A DNA stretch of 64,000 nt from Cristatella mucedo (lineage: Eukaryota > Bryozoa > Phylactolaemata > Cristatellidae), in assembly GCA_009760855.2 (NCBI GenBank), contig WPIO01000009.1:4497001-4561000 (forward strand), given 5' to 3'. The first letter of the stretch is position 1, and every line of letters starts with the position of its first letter. Positions 52,103-61,989 of the stretch are shown one piece after another. Position numbers and translations under genes: made by a program. The notes under the pieces are model-generated. The model was not told the DNA's origin and did not search any database. It saw nothing but the letters and a program-made list of their open reading frames with translations.

Positions 52103-53200
52103 GAGAGAGTGAGAGAGACAGAAATAGAGGCAGAGACAGATACAAATGGTAAGTGCCTGCAAAGAGATTGAGTTCTCTGAGGGCGCTATAAGAAATGTAT
52201 CCTTATTATTATTGTTATGTTATTAAAGAGAGAGAGAGATAGTGTGAGAGAGACAGTCTAACAAAAATGAACAGATTGCACTTACAAAGGAATTCTCAAT
52301 TCGGCCACTGGCTCTGGCCAGCCACAAGCTGTGGCAAGCCAGTATTACTTTAGGAGTCTTCATTGAACAGAACCGAGTCGTTCGGAGAGAGATTATAGGA
52401 CTAGGCAAAAATCCAGCTCAAAACTGAAACTAAAAGTCGGCGACTTATTGCACGGAATGAGAAAATGAATGGTGCAGCCAGAGAGTGTGAACATAAAGCT
52501 TCATGAAATGTTCAGCTGACTGCACTATCGTGGCCACTACTTTGTTGGAGCATTTTTTCCAACCGGAAATATGAAGTAAATGAGCTTGGAGGAGCTGTTG
52601 GTAACCTGACGGGGGGGGGGAGGGCCATTACTGCTCGCCGTGGTTTTGGGTCTATCAAAATTATCCCTGGGATTCTCAGGAGACTCATCAGAGCGTATAT
52701 AAATGCGGAAAGTAAAGGTCAGCGGATTGAATAGCCTCATTTAAATGGCGACAGAAGAGCCTCGGCGGTCCTCCCAACATCAGAGTCGCGAGGTGATAAC
52801 ATCTTAACCCTCCACACCACATGGGCTAGACCCAAGCGCTGTTCAAGCTACGGTTGCACGAACAGCAGTTGTTGATGGAAAGCTGCACCGGAGCCTTAGC
52901 TAGCTATAAGAAATGTATCGAGGATCTGCGAGCCATCAATGGTCCGGAACCTGTCCCTATTCCGACGTTCCGATGATGTTCCGATTTCCAGCCCCTGACA
53001 CTCACCCCTTCCCAAATTCACCGCGGTAACTCCGCGGTGAATTCCCTAATCCATCATGCTGCCGCTCAAAAAAGTGTCCATCTCCTACGAATCTAGGCTG
53101 GAGGTTTTTTGGGACTGTCTTCCACAATGTTCCACCTGTTTAGGAATAGATTGAGTAGATAGAATTGAGAAAAGAAAAAAAGAAGAATTAATTGAATTAA
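51206..53200. other. Unassigned sequence with a (GA)n tract and one tail
   Basis: CCAGGATGGCGGCCTGG near 51,427 resembles a YY1-type promoter motif, but no gene was found next to it. A (GA)n tract lies at 52,023-52,108, and a solitary LINE-1f-type tail (AAGAGATTGAGTTCTCTGAG, GGCGCTATAAGAAATG, ATT run) at 52,150-52,215. Otherwise no recognised feature. Confidence 0.45.
52023..52108. repeat. (GA)n microsatellite
   Basis: About 85 bases of pure GA. Confidence 0.96.
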
Positions 53201-53575
53201 TTGAATAGAAAATATTTTCGACCGTCACGTGGCGCTCGGCGTTACACTTATTTGTACTGGTTAGGAGCATACGAGGACGGCTGTCTAACGCTCATCTGTG
53301 TGCCGTTATTGCACTGTCATGCTGTGCTTCGATTTTGGCGCGATAGGCTTGCTTTCCTGTCCTATCTTTGTCACAGCCCGGTTCATGTGCATAATCTTGA
53401 GATCAAGGAGGGGGACGTGATTGTTGTATCGCCGTGCTATCAGTGTATGGGCCTATGGCGTTTATGGCCGCTGGTTTATGGGCCAAGGCGGTTTATTGGG
53501 AAATGGTTTTATGAAGGCGAGTCGCTGCCGGCACAGGAGCAGGCGGTATTAGTGTATGTAGTGTTACTGTGTTAA
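53201..53575 (+). CDS. Unidentified 124-aa open frame
   Basis: An open frame with mixed composition, rich in Trp, Tyr, Leu and Cys (YLYWLGAYEDGCLTLICVPL, WRLWPLVYGPRRFIGKWFYE). It stops at TAA and is followed within 10 bases by AATAAA at 53,581, so a transcript could end here. I recognise no family. The middle part could be a membrane segment, but this is weak. It may be the 3' end of an unknown gene, part of a long terminal repeat with its polyadenylation signal, or chance. Confidence 0.25.
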   Translation: MNRKYFRPSRGARRYTYLYWLGAYEDGCLTLICVPLLHCHAVLRFWRDRLAFLSYLCHSPVHVHNLEIKEGDVIVVSPCYQCMGLWRLWPLVYGPRRFIGKWFYEGESLPAQEQAVLVYVVLLC

Positions 53576-53655
53576 TATTACAATAAAGACTTGCAAGAGG
53601 TCGACGGACTCTAGGTTGCGGCGTAGTGCAGCGGTTATTTAAAGTGGTAGAGGCC

Positions 53656-53834
53656 GGTGCTTCTCTTCCGGTGCTTCTCTTCCGGTGCTTCTCTTCCGGT
53701 GCTTCTCTTCCGGTGCTTCTCTTCCGGTGCTTCTCTTCCGGTGCTTCTCTTTCGGTGCTTCTCTTGCGGTGCTTCTCTTGCGGTGCTTCTCTTGCGGTGC
53801 TTCTCTTGCGGTGCTTCTTTTCCGGTGCTTCTCC
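53656..53834. repeat. 14-bp minisatellite, about 13 copies
   Basis: Unit GGTGCTTCTCTTCC in direct tandem, with variants (CTTTCG, CTTGCG) grouped in the second half. It translates with a period of 14 residues because 14 is not a multiple of 3, and all three minus frames stay open as EKHRKRST-type peptides. Confidence 0.95.
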
Positions 53835-53933
53835 AACGACTGACGAGCGCCGATCTTTCAGCGCCGGACGGCCCTCTCGACAAACATGTTTTACCACCGA
53901 TCGTACTTAAACAATTAACTCACACATTCAAAG

Positions 53934-54110
53934 ATGGTGAGCCGCTATGGCTCACGAGCTAAGACGGTGTTGCTTTTCACGATCTCGGCGCCGAGGTCGT
54001 GGTGTCGAATCCTGCGTTCGGCGATCCTTTATTGTCGCTGCAAGTGGTGGTGATAGCGTAAAGGCTTTTGTGTCGTTATACACAAGAGGCTGTTGAATCA
54101 GTTATTATAT
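53934..54110 (+). mobile_element. SINE A, near full length
   Basis: GTGAGCCGCTATGGCTCACG, B box GTGGTGTCGAATCC (an inserted T in GTGGGTTCGA), body GGCGATCCTTTATTGTCGCT and end AAGAGGCTGTTGAATCAG. Confidence 0.85.
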
Positions 54111-54471
54111 AAGAGATGAATTGCTATTAAATAGCAGTTTATTTATCCCAAGGTTTCTGCCATCTAACGATAACAGTTATCAAGTGACAGGCGGAAGTAG
54201 CCTCGTAGAACAGCTTTAAGATCGACGCGCACTGCTCGATGAGCGCAGAAAGGCCGGAGACAACGCGATCAGTGCGGGTTGGCAGCCAGCGGTTAGGACT
54301 GATGGTCAAGAGGCCTCAGGAAAAAAGGCGGAAACCGCGGGCGGCGGCGACGATTGTGTGGAGGTGCTGCGAGGTTAACGAGCTAGCTGGCCGGCCCTAA
54401 TTACAGTGGGACATCCGGCCGCGACGTTCCGCGGGAGGCTAAGCGAAGTATTAAAATAAATAAATACATAC

Positions 54472-54640
54472 TAGCTGATTCAACAGCCTCTTTTTGAACA
54501 GTGACAGAAGAGCCTTTACGGCTATCACCGCCGCTTGCAGTGGCGATAAAGGATCGCCCACCAGAGGATTCGAACCCACGACCTTGAGGCAAAGGTCGTG
54601 AAAAGCAACCGCCTTACCTAGTAAGCCATTACGAAGTGCG
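54472..54640 (-). mobile_element. SINE A, near full length
   Basis: The plus strand reads the complement: CTGATTCAACAGCCTC, GAGCCTTTACGGCTATCACC, then GAGGATTCGAACCCACGACC (B box) and CTTACCTAGTAAGCCATTA (A-box region). Inverted relative to the copy at 53,934. Confidence 0.88.
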
Positions 54641-55205
54641 GGCATCCGGCTCTCGTGGAATTCTCACTTTGAAGTCTCGACAAGTCCCGAGGGGCCCTAA
54701 CGCCAGCTTAAATAAACGAGTTCGGGCTCCCTAGTTTTTCCCAGGGCTCTGCCGCCGCCGCCGCCGCCGATGGAGCAGCAGAGGTGCGGCGTCTTTGCGG
54801 GTCGCACTAACCCGCCGACGCGGCCAATCGATGCGAGGTGCTGCCGACTCCTCCCACGAGCCTTTGTTGTCGACGACCATTGTGCACGCTGTCGTTGCTA
54901 ACTAAACAGCAGATCGGTCGGTCGGTCGGTCGGTTCAACCTGCCCCTCCCTCTATCGCAGTAGCGGCGCTGGCCCTCAGCGTGAGCCTGCTCGAGCCGCC
55001 CGGTCCGTTCGCTTGCGACCAGAGCGACCTGCTCGGACAGCGGCACATGCCGCCCCGGCGTGCCGCCTCGGAATCTACTCGCAGCTTCGCTCCGCTCAGC
55101 CAGTCGAGCTTTGCCGACCTGCCCGGCGGCGCCTCCCCGCACGTCGGACGCTGCCCAAAAGCGGCCGCCGACGACGGCGACGAGCGAATCCGGCGGCTTC
55201 TCCAC

Positions 55206-55294
<89 letters not shown>

Positions 55295-55295
55295 T

Positions 55296-55393
<98 letters not shown>

Positions 55394-55836
55394 CTCTTCC
55401 ACAGAGGCCAGCAGCCGCGCCGCGCCGCACCGAATGTCCGACTAGCTAGACGGCGAGCGCGGCGAACTGCAGTTTTCGTAATTAGTTCAAGTAATTCGCG
55501 GCAGAGCAGCCTTGCGGATGCAGCCGGCATTGGGCGTCGACCGCCGGCCGCTGCCGCCGCCGCCCACCGACCCACCGGCCAGCCCTAGGGTCCGGCCGCG
55601 CTGGTCACGGTGGGGCCCCCCCACCACCCCACCTGCTCGTTGTGTACATTCTCCGAGCTCGTGCTGATGTGGCGTCAGGGTTGGACGCCGACCAATCGGA
55701 GTTGACCATCCGGGCGCCAGCCAATTGCAGAGGTTGTGTCCGTCAATGAAAAGCTGCCGGCCGGCAGGACATTTCATCATTTGGCTACGTGAACCCGAGG
55801 TTCCGCACGGCGTAGGTTTCCCTGCCTCTACTGAAG
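54641..55836 (+). promoter_or_regulatory. CpG-rich PSAT1 upstream region
   Basis: GC- and CpG-rich, just before the PSAT1 start codon. It includes a short (GCC)n at about 54,751-54,768, a (CGGT)n run at 54,913-54,936 and the long GCC tract. No TATA box is evident. Transcription start and 5' UTR length are unknown, so some of this may be transcribed. Confidence 0.6.
55214..55393. repeat. (GCC)60 tract upstream of PSAT1
   Basis: 180 bases: 27 GCC units, one TCC, 32 GCC units. Poly-Arg, poly-Ala, poly-Pro and poly-Gly open frames across it are repeat artefacts. It ends 443 bases before the PSAT1 ATG. Confidence 0.97.
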
Positions 55837-55905
55837 ATGCCCGAGAAGGTCACGAATGGCAGGAAGCTCAACTTCTCGCCTGGACCGGGAGCATTGCCTT
55901 ACGAG
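55837..55905 (+). CDS. PSAT1: PSAT1 exon 1
   Basis: [20 protein letters not shown]..., 23 codons, donor GAG/GTACGT, phase 0. Confidence 0.95.
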
Positions 55906-58865
55906 GTACGTGCAGCCGGGCGCTCAGCGCCGGCAAGTACGTAAACCGGCGTGGTGGGCCGGGCGAAATCGTGCTACAGCGCTGTCCGTCATACTCGTGC
56001 GTGCGACACGCCGAACGACTTAATTTGGCCGAGCACTTCGATGCGTCAAATCCGCAGGGAATCCTTAACCGCACGAAATGGCGCGAGCGTGCTGGCGGCG
56101 CAGCGTGGCGCTCTGGGCGGCCGTGTGTGAGCGTGCGTGGAAGGGGGGGGGGCGGGCGGGCCCGTGCTGTACCTGGTCGGCTGCGGCCGGCGCCCGGTGG
56201 TCGGACGTTTGGCGGTCGGCGGAGCCCTTACTTCTTCGCCCCGAGCGGACCGCTCGCTGTCACGCGACGCGCGCCCATCCGAGCTCACGCTCGGAGTGCT
56301 CGGCTATAGAAACCGGGCGAAAGCTACGCTGCTGTCAAGGTCGCCCGTCCGGGTGGAGCGACACATGCGCGTGCCGCGACCCGCCGCTTTCGGCTGCTCG
56401 ACGCTCGCACGGCGCTCGTCCGTCCGTTCTCAGGTCCTGGAGCGGGCCCAGAAAGAGCTTCTCGTTTACGGCTCTACGGGCGTGAGCGTGATGGGTGAGT
56501 GGGCCGTGCCTGCCGTGCGGGCCGGTCTCAGGAGCTGCTCCTCCGGTCTCCTGCGCTAGCGCAGGTTTCGCCGAGCCGAACCTCTTTTCCGAGCCGCTGC
56601 CGCTTCGGCGGCAGCAGCTCTGACACGCCAGGGCAGTCGCTCGCTCGGTCGGCAGCAGCAGCAGCTCGGGTCGGGCCCGTGGCACGATGCCTGACGTCGT
56701 GTACTCTTGACGTCGTTCGTAGAAATGAGCCACAGGTCCAAGGAATTCGAAGGCATCGTCGCGAGCGCCCAGCAAAACCTCCGAACGATCCTGTAAGACA
56801 ATCGCATTCGCGATCGCCGCTCGCAGCGTCCGATCGCCCGCCCGATCGCCGCCGGGCGAAGTCGCCCGCAGTGCATACCAAAAACTCCACCCCTCAGCGC
56901 GATCGTGCTGATTGAAATGGGAAATGGGAAATGGGAGCAGCAGGCTGCTGTAATAATAACGCGAGTGCTCGTGCGCACGCGATCGTTTTGAAGGTCGCAG
57001 GAGACAGCCACGCCCGATGCTCGTTTGCTCGCTCGTTTCAGGTCGATCCCGAGCAACTACAAAGTGCTCTTCCTTCAGGGCGGTGGCACAGGACAGTTCG
57101 CCGCGGTGGCAATGAACCTGCTCGCACTGAAGCCGGCCAAGTGTGCCGACTACGTCGTAACCGGCACCTGGTCCGAGAAAGCGGCCGCCGAGGCTCAGAA
57201 GTATGGCAAAGTGAACTTCGTGCTGCCAAAGACCAAGTCCTACGCGGGTGCGTCCGTCTCCCTGCTGCTTGCGTCCCCAAGTTCCCACGTCTGTGCCCGA
57301 GGCACAGGGCTCGCTGTGAGACCCGAGCCTCCGCTCCCGAATCTGCCAGCCGCCGCGCAGAGCAGCTCGTGGTGTCGCTAGTGTAACCCACTGGGTGGTC
57401 AGACCTTGGAATGCCTGCTCCTTAGCTCACATTAAGGGACTGGCCTGCTTGCGTTTCGCTCTCAGCACTAGTCGGCGGTTGTCGTTTCACGTGCAGCCGT
57501 TCCTGACGAGTCTCAGTGGACCCTGACTCCGGACGCCTCGTATGTCTACTACTGTGCGAACGAGACGATCCACGGAGTCGAGTTCCACCACGTCCCAGAA
57601 ACGAATGGCGTGCCGCTAGTAGCAGACATGTCATCTAACATGCTGTCCGGGCCCGTTGATGTGGCGAAGGTATGCGACACCAGAGCCGCGAAGCCTGCTT
57701 TGCTTTATCCATCTCTGCTGCAGCATTGAAGGTCGTTTTTATGCATGCCTTTGATGTACGCAATTGTATGTTCCAGTTCGGGCTCATTTACTTCGGAGCT
57801 CAGAAGAATGTCGGTCCTGCAGGTGTTGTCATAGTGATAGTCCGTGAGGACCTGCTTGGCTACGCTCTTCCCAGCACCCCATCTATCTGGGACTACAAGC
57901 TGCAGGCTAGCAACAACTCGCTGTACAACACACCTCCGTGCTTCAGGTACTTCAGCTGTTAGTGCTGTTGACGCCAGAGCAGCAAGTGCTAGCTCCGGGC
58001 AGTGACAGGTGCCCGATTACGCGGCGGCGCCTCGGTCTGTTCTCACGAGGATTGGCTTCGTGCCACAAAAGTCACATACTGGCCTTTTATTTACAGCATT
58101 TACATGGTTGGGCTCGTTTTCAACTGGATCCTGCACCACGGAGGCATTCAGGAAATGAACAAACGAGCTGATACTAAAGCCAAGGCCATCTACGACGTCA
58201 TTGACGAGTCTGACTTCTACTAGTAAGTCAGTCAGCATTCCCTCGCTAGCTAATCTTCGCATGGATGAAGTACTAAGGCAGATTTGATGGACTCAAAGAA
58301 CCAGACTTGTGTAACTTGTTATGTTCTCAGCTCACGGCAGCCAGTGGAGCCGTCGTGGGGACGACGGGGTTCTGTATTTGTGATAGTTAATTGTCCCCAT
58401 CTCGTTTCTGTTGCCGATAGGGTTACGTTGCAGCGACTGCAGTGCACCAGTCCTTGTGCAGCTGGCCTATGTACATTTAAAGTGCGCTGCCCTCTTTCCT
58501 GCAGTTGCCCCGTGGACAAAGCAGTAAGAAGCCGAATGAACATTCCATTCCGAGTCGGCGGTCCGGGTGGCAACGAAGAGTTGGAAAAGAAGTTTGAAGT
58601 CGAGGCCGAGGAGCGTCACATGATCGAGCTGAAGGGCCACAGGTCAGTGAGATGTCAGACGTCCGCAGCACCGCGGCCTCATCCCTTCACTTCGGCTGAG
58701 CTGCCGTTTCATTGCGTGCCTCACGTGACTGGGGGCATCTTGCTTTGCAGGTCCGTGGGCGGCATGAGGGCTTCGATGTACAACGCTGTTGACGTGACAC
58801 ATGCGCATGCCCTGGCTGATTTCATGCGCGAGTTCCGGACGAGATATGGTACCAGCAGCAGCTAA
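55837..58865 (+). CDS. PSAT1: Phosphoserine aminotransferase (9 exons, 375 aa)
   Basis: A PLP-dependent aminotransferase that converts 3-phosphohydroxypyruvate and glutamate to phosphoserine and 2-oxoglutarate, the second step of cytosolic serine synthesis. Join: 55,837-55,905; 56,434-56,494; 56,723-56,792; 57,042-57,247; 57,497-57,669; 57,777-57,946; 58,097-58,222; 58,505-58,642; 58,751-58,865. All introns are GT-AG and the frame is open throughout. The length suits the family (about 370). Landmarks: [14 protein letters not shown] (start), [87 protein letters not shown] with the PLP lysine K203, [25 protein letters not shown] and [16 protein letters not shown]. The ATG at 55,837 gives the expected N-terminus. 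No defects seen. Confidence 0.97.
56434..56494 (+). CDS. PSAT1: PSAT1 exon 2
   Basis: [20 protein letters not shown]; acceptor TTCTCAG, donor G/GTGAGT. The preceding intron is GC rich with a GGGGGGGGCGGGCGGG run near 56,144. Confidence 0.94.
56723..56792 (+). CDS. PSAT1: PSAT1 exon 3
   Basis: [20 protein letters not shown] to RTI; acceptor TTCGTAG, donor CT/GTAAGA. The MSHRS motif is conserved in the family. Confidence 0.94.
57042..57247 (+). CDS. PSAT1: PSAT1 exon 4
   Basis: [20 protein letters not shown] to KTKSYA, including the PLP-phosphate-binding GGGTGQF and the TW pair near the cofactor ring. Donor G/GTGCGT. Confidence 0.95.
57497..57669 (+). CDS. PSAT1: PSAT1 exon 5
   Basis: [20 protein letters not shown] to SGPVDVAK, with [10 protein letters not shown] and the DMSSN motif that contacts the cofactor. 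Acceptor CACGTGCAG, donor GTATGC. Confidence 0.95.
57777..57946 (+). CDS. PSAT1: PSAT1 exon 6
   Basis: [20 protein letters not shown] to NTPPCF; holds the Schiff-base lysine K203. Acceptor TGTTCCAG, donor AG/GTACTT. Confidence 0.96.
58097..58222 (+). CDS. PSAT1: PSAT1 exon 7
   Basis: [20 protein letters not shown] to IDESDFY; acceptor TATTTACAG, donor TA/GTAAGT. Confidence 0.95.
58505..58642 (+). CDS. PSAT1: PSAT1 exon 8
   Basis: [20 protein letters not shown] to MIELKGH; acceptor TTCCTGCAG, donor AG/GTCAGT. Confidence 0.95.
58751..58865 (+). CDS. PSAT1: PSAT1 exon 9 (terminal)
   Basis: [20 protein letters not shown] to the C-terminus GTSSS and TAA at 58,863-58,865; acceptor CTTTGCAG. The Arg of GHRSVGG spans the junction. 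Confidence 0.95.
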
Positions 58866-59269
58866 GGGCTCGCTTCGGCGATGTCCATTTCAAACGTGGC
58901 ACAGAAGGTCCATAAGAAGAGTTGCTTCGGCTCGCCGCGGCCCGTGGTGTGGCTTTGGGTTGACGTCGACGAGTCTCATGTGCTCCAATCTTTTTTGTGA
59001 GGTCCCAGACTGCGTCGAGCTAAACGTTGAGAGCGGGTTCATGGCTACTCAGCTTCCTTGACTCTTGACACTCGCACTCCTGGCAGAGAGTGGGTAAGGC
59101 AGCCACGATGATGGCTTCGGCTGCGTGCTCTACACGTGTCGAATTGTACGTGCATTAACTCAGGAAATATCAGAGCCTCATGCAGCTGATCAAATGAGCC
59201 GGCAGCCGTTTACTCAGGTTTGCCAGACGTTTAGGCTGCTTGTTTAGGTTGTGGCGGTATCGTGGTGCA

Positions 59270-59275
59270 AATAAA
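59270..59275 (+). promoter_or_regulatory. PSAT1 polyadenylation signal
   Basis: AATAAA about 405 bases after the stop codon, the first canonical hexamer downstream. Confidence 0.7.
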
Positions 59276-59289
59276 TACGTCAATGTTGA

Positions 59290-59787
59290 AGTTAATAACG
59301 CCGTGTCTCGATCGATTTAGCAGGTGTACAATCCTTGTAAGTGGACGGCTAGAAGATCGGCTTAAGCATGTATGACACGATATCTAATATTCACATTTGC
59401 ACTCTTCAAGAAATAAGACCTCCGAATCAACTTGTATGAAATTTGAGAGCGTGAGATTCGCTTCCGAGATCCGCATTTCTATGATTCTTAGGTAACAGCA
59501 GTGAGCTCCATGCGCGAAAAAACTGCTCGAAAAGCTGCTGAACGCTCCTAAAACTGCCGGCGCCCCTAAGCTTCTCCATGCTGCAGAGAGCCGGCGCCCT
59601 GCCGCCATCCAATGCTCCGGAGAGCCGGTGCCTTACCACTATCCAATGCTCCTGAGAGCTACTGGTACTTTCAATTTCACGCCCAATGAGATGATCTAGA
59701 CGCGTGACTGAAAGGACGTAAAGTGAAGCATGATTGTTTCCAGTAATCAGGAGGAGAGGCCAGACTCTGGGTATTGATAGGGATAGT
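59290..59787. other. Unassigned intergenic sequence
   Basis: No gene seen. At 59,575-59,665 the phrase CCAATGCTCC(G/T)GAGAG recurs, a small local duplication. Confidence 0.45.
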
Positions 59788-59930
59788 TATTCATGTTGTT
59801 ACTAGTATGATATTACTCACCATTTAATCGCATTTCCCTTTGCAGCAAATGTAAAGCACCTAGAAACAGACCGAGTTCTCTGAGGGCGCTTTATCAAGTG
59901 CATTATTATTGTTATTATTATTATATAAAG
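59788..59930 (+). mobile_element. LINE-1f 3' tail
   Basis: ACTCACCATTTAATCGCATTT, AGCAAATGTAAAGCACCTAG, GAGTTCTCTGAGGGCGCTTT and ATCAAGTGCATTATTATTG. Only the last 130 bases of the element remain. Confidence 0.88.
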
Positions 59931-60293
59931 TACCGCTGCAAGACTTTACGCCACTACAAGGCGTGACCGCATCGATGCTGTTACAAACGGGGGGGGGGGG
60001 AGGGTGTGCGGCTACCACGTCCAGACAGAACTAGGCTTCAAACGTAGCGCTAGTAAGGGAGGTAGGAAATGGCCCTCAGCGATTCACTTCATGTTACATT
60101 TTAACCTTCATCAATTGTCATTATAGCCAACCACCTAAATATCTAATAGTTATATGAAGAGCTAGTAGTGCTCCATAAGCAAGGACTCTGGAACACTTTC
60201 AAAGCAAACAAGGTGTGCCTTTGAGGTACTTATGATTGGTCGTACCTAAGTCTTGTCCGAGTCTTGGCTAACAAGCAGAGCGCTTTATAGGTT

Positions 60294-60440
60294 AGCTGAT
60301 TCTACAGTCTCGTTTATTTAGCGGCAGAAGAGCTTTAAAGACCATCGCCACCGCTTGCAATTGGCAATACAGGATCGCCCACTGCAGGACTCGAACCAAC
60401 GACCTGGGTCGTGAAGAGCGAGCATCTTACCCATGGGCCA
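60294..60440 (-). mobile_element. SINE A copy
   Basis: Complement of the SINE A body and B box: GATTCTACAGTCTCGTTTAT, ACCATCGCCACCGCTTGCAA and GGACTCGAACCAACGACC. Moderately diverged. Confidence 0.8.
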
Positions 60441-60507
60441 AGACAAAGGCTTCAATATTAACGGTTCAAAACAACAGAATCCGTGGTTCAAAACAAAGAT
60501 GAGAGGC

Positions 60508-60650
60508 TGATTCAACAGCCTCATTTATATAGAAGTATAGGAGCCTTTACGGCTATCACCACTGCTTACAATGGGCAATACAAGATCGAGTGCTACAGAA
60601 CTCAAACCCACGAGCTAGGTCATGAAATGCGAGCACCTCAACTTCGGGCT
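60508..60650 (-). mobile_element. SINE A copy
   Basis: GCTGATTCAACAGCCTCATT, CCTTTACGGCTATCACCACT and ACTCAAACCCACGAGC mark a second inverted SINE A close to the first. Confidence 0.8.
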
Positions 60651-60787
60651 ACGATCACGTTTGGCTGCTGAGTCTTCTTGAAGTCTTGGACCGCCCGTAT
60701 GGGTGACGCATACGCCGAAGACTCAGTTAGGACAGAAGCGGATAGGAAGCAAGACTCGCCGCGTAAACGCGGCTTTAAAGGAAGACT

Positions 60788-60945
60788 GACCATTAAGGAA
60801 TTCATTTGTATAGCGCCCAAAGAGAACTTGATCTCTGTTCAGGCGCTTCACACATATGCCTCGGGGCTCGAGCCCACGACCTCAGCCAGACCTTGACCGG
60901 GGCGAGCACCTTAACCGCTGGATCAAATTAGCTCGGCCATGTAAA
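60788..60945 (-). mobile_element. SINE B, near full length
   Basis: The plus strand reads the complement of the tail (GAATTCATTTGTATAGCGCC, CAAAGAGAACTTGATCTCTG, TTCAGGCGCTTCAC) and then the tRNA part (GGGGCTCGAGCCCACGACC, GCACCTTAACCGC). Best-preserved SINE B. Confidence 0.88.
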
Positions 60946-60959
60946 CTTACTGCAAGATG

Positions 60960-61510
60960 AAGGCTGAGTAGGACCGAAAAGCAGTAGTGAAGTATGACAA
61001 ACCTTACACACGCGGCTCAGATCTTGCCTGGCTCGAAAGTCTTGCTCCCTACTTGCTCGACCACCAGAGTGATCTTGGGAAAATTGCTTTCGTTCGGGAG
61101 GTAGAAATGGCCCTCCGAGATGCACCTCCAGGTGAATTTCAACGTTCCACGATTGCCTTTATCGCCCGCCGCCTCGTTATCGGATTCTTGCGTACGAACT
61201 CGTGCTGTCTGGCCCACAAACAAGGATTCTCGTGGAACGCTTCGATGGCTGAACCGGTCAAGTCGACCGCCGTGCTTCTCAAAGCAATGAAGAAGGTTCG
61301 CCCTTGACGAAGCCTATCATTCATTGGTCGTCTGTTCGGTCTAGTCCGAGTCTTGACCAAGAAATAGAGCCATGTTTGGCTGCCGAGTCTTCATCAAGTC
61401 TTCACTAAAACTGGAATCGCCTCTAGTCTGGGTGACGTATACACCCGAGACTCAAGTAGGATAGAGGCAGGAAGAAAGTAGGACTCGCTGTGTAAACCCG
61501 GCCTTAGCAA
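60960..61510 (+). repeat. Unknown duplicated element, copy 2
   Basis: Carries the three blocks of copy 1 without the SINE insertions. Its right block has palindromic parts such as CTGGGTGACGTATACACCCG. It contains a 106-codon open frame listed separately. Direct, non-overlapping duplication of about 500 bases; family unknown. Confidence 0.55.
60987..61307 (+). CDS. Unidentified 106-aa open frame in the duplicated element
   Basis: Begins MKYDKPYTRGSDLAWLESLA and includes REVEMALRDAPPGEFQRST. Copy 1 retains the REVEMAL-coding block only in damaged form. No recognised domain; a coding role is not shown. Confidence 0.2.
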   Translation: MKYDKPYTRGSDLAWLESLAPYLLDHQSDLGKIAFVREVEMALRDAPPGEFQRSTIAFIARRLVIGFLRTNSCCLAHKQGFSWNASMAEPVKSTAVLLKAMKKVRP

Positions 61511-61589
61511 AAGACAAGCCTCTGGTGCCGTCAAGGAGAGCAACTGGGTGAAGCCGCATCGTACATTATTGGTCAGGCCTGGTTAATAC

Positions 61590-61765
61590 TAATAATAAAA
61601 ATAATAATAGTAATAATAATACATTTGATATACCACTCTCAGATAACTCGATATCTTTCTAGGCACTTAGCATGTGCTGCAAAGGAAGCACGATCGAATG
61701 GTTAGTGGTAGCATACTCAATAAACAAGAAGAATAACATGGTTAGGGGTGACGTGCACAGGGTAA
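61590..61765 (-). mobile_element. LINE-1f 3' tail
   Basis: The plus strand shows the ATT-run complement, TTTGATATACCACTCTCAGA, TATCTTTCTAGGCACTTAG and 3' UTR to GGTGACGTGCACAGGGT. Confidence 0.85.
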
Positions 61766-61989
61766 ACCGTCAGTGATAGCGCTACCGAGGCGTGAATGGC
61801 AGCAGCGGACCAATCTCTGTGTGAGGACGTGAAAGGCTAAATAGGAGCCGCTGGTGGATCACGGTCGATCGCCGGTAGGCACTGGTGTCGCCGTAGCACG
61901 CCGAATCGGCGTAACGTAGCATTATGTCACAGCTACGTATATACTGAGTCTCTTAATCGGGGCTCTTCTGGCCACCGGGCCCTCCTGCC

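Larger units (their letters stand above)
60040..60785. repeat. Unknown duplicated element, copy 1 (split by SINEs)
   Basis: Blocks at 60,056-60,120 (GGAGGTAGGAAATGGCCCTC), 60,233-60,290 (ATTGGTCGT, GTCCGAGTCTTGGC) and 60,660-60,780 (TTTGGCTGCTGAGTCTTC, then GACTCGCCGCGTAAACGCGG) recur in the same order and orientation at 61,094-61,507. Two SINE A copies occupy the gap between the second and third blocks. No transposase motif was recognised. Confidence 0.6.

Noticed and set aside
53493-53910. EKHRKRST-repeat proteins on both strands
   Set aside because: A 14-bp array leaves all frames open; variant pattern follows the DNA unit, not codons.
54807-55588. Poly-Arg, poly-Gly, poly-Pro and poly-Ala open frames of 130-207 codons
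   Set aside because: All frames on both strands are open across the (GCC)60 tract; this is composition, not coding.
56335-57391. Minus-strand open frames up to 317 codons over PSAT1
   Set aside because: They lie opposite confirmed PSAT1 exons and GC-rich introns and have no motif of their own.
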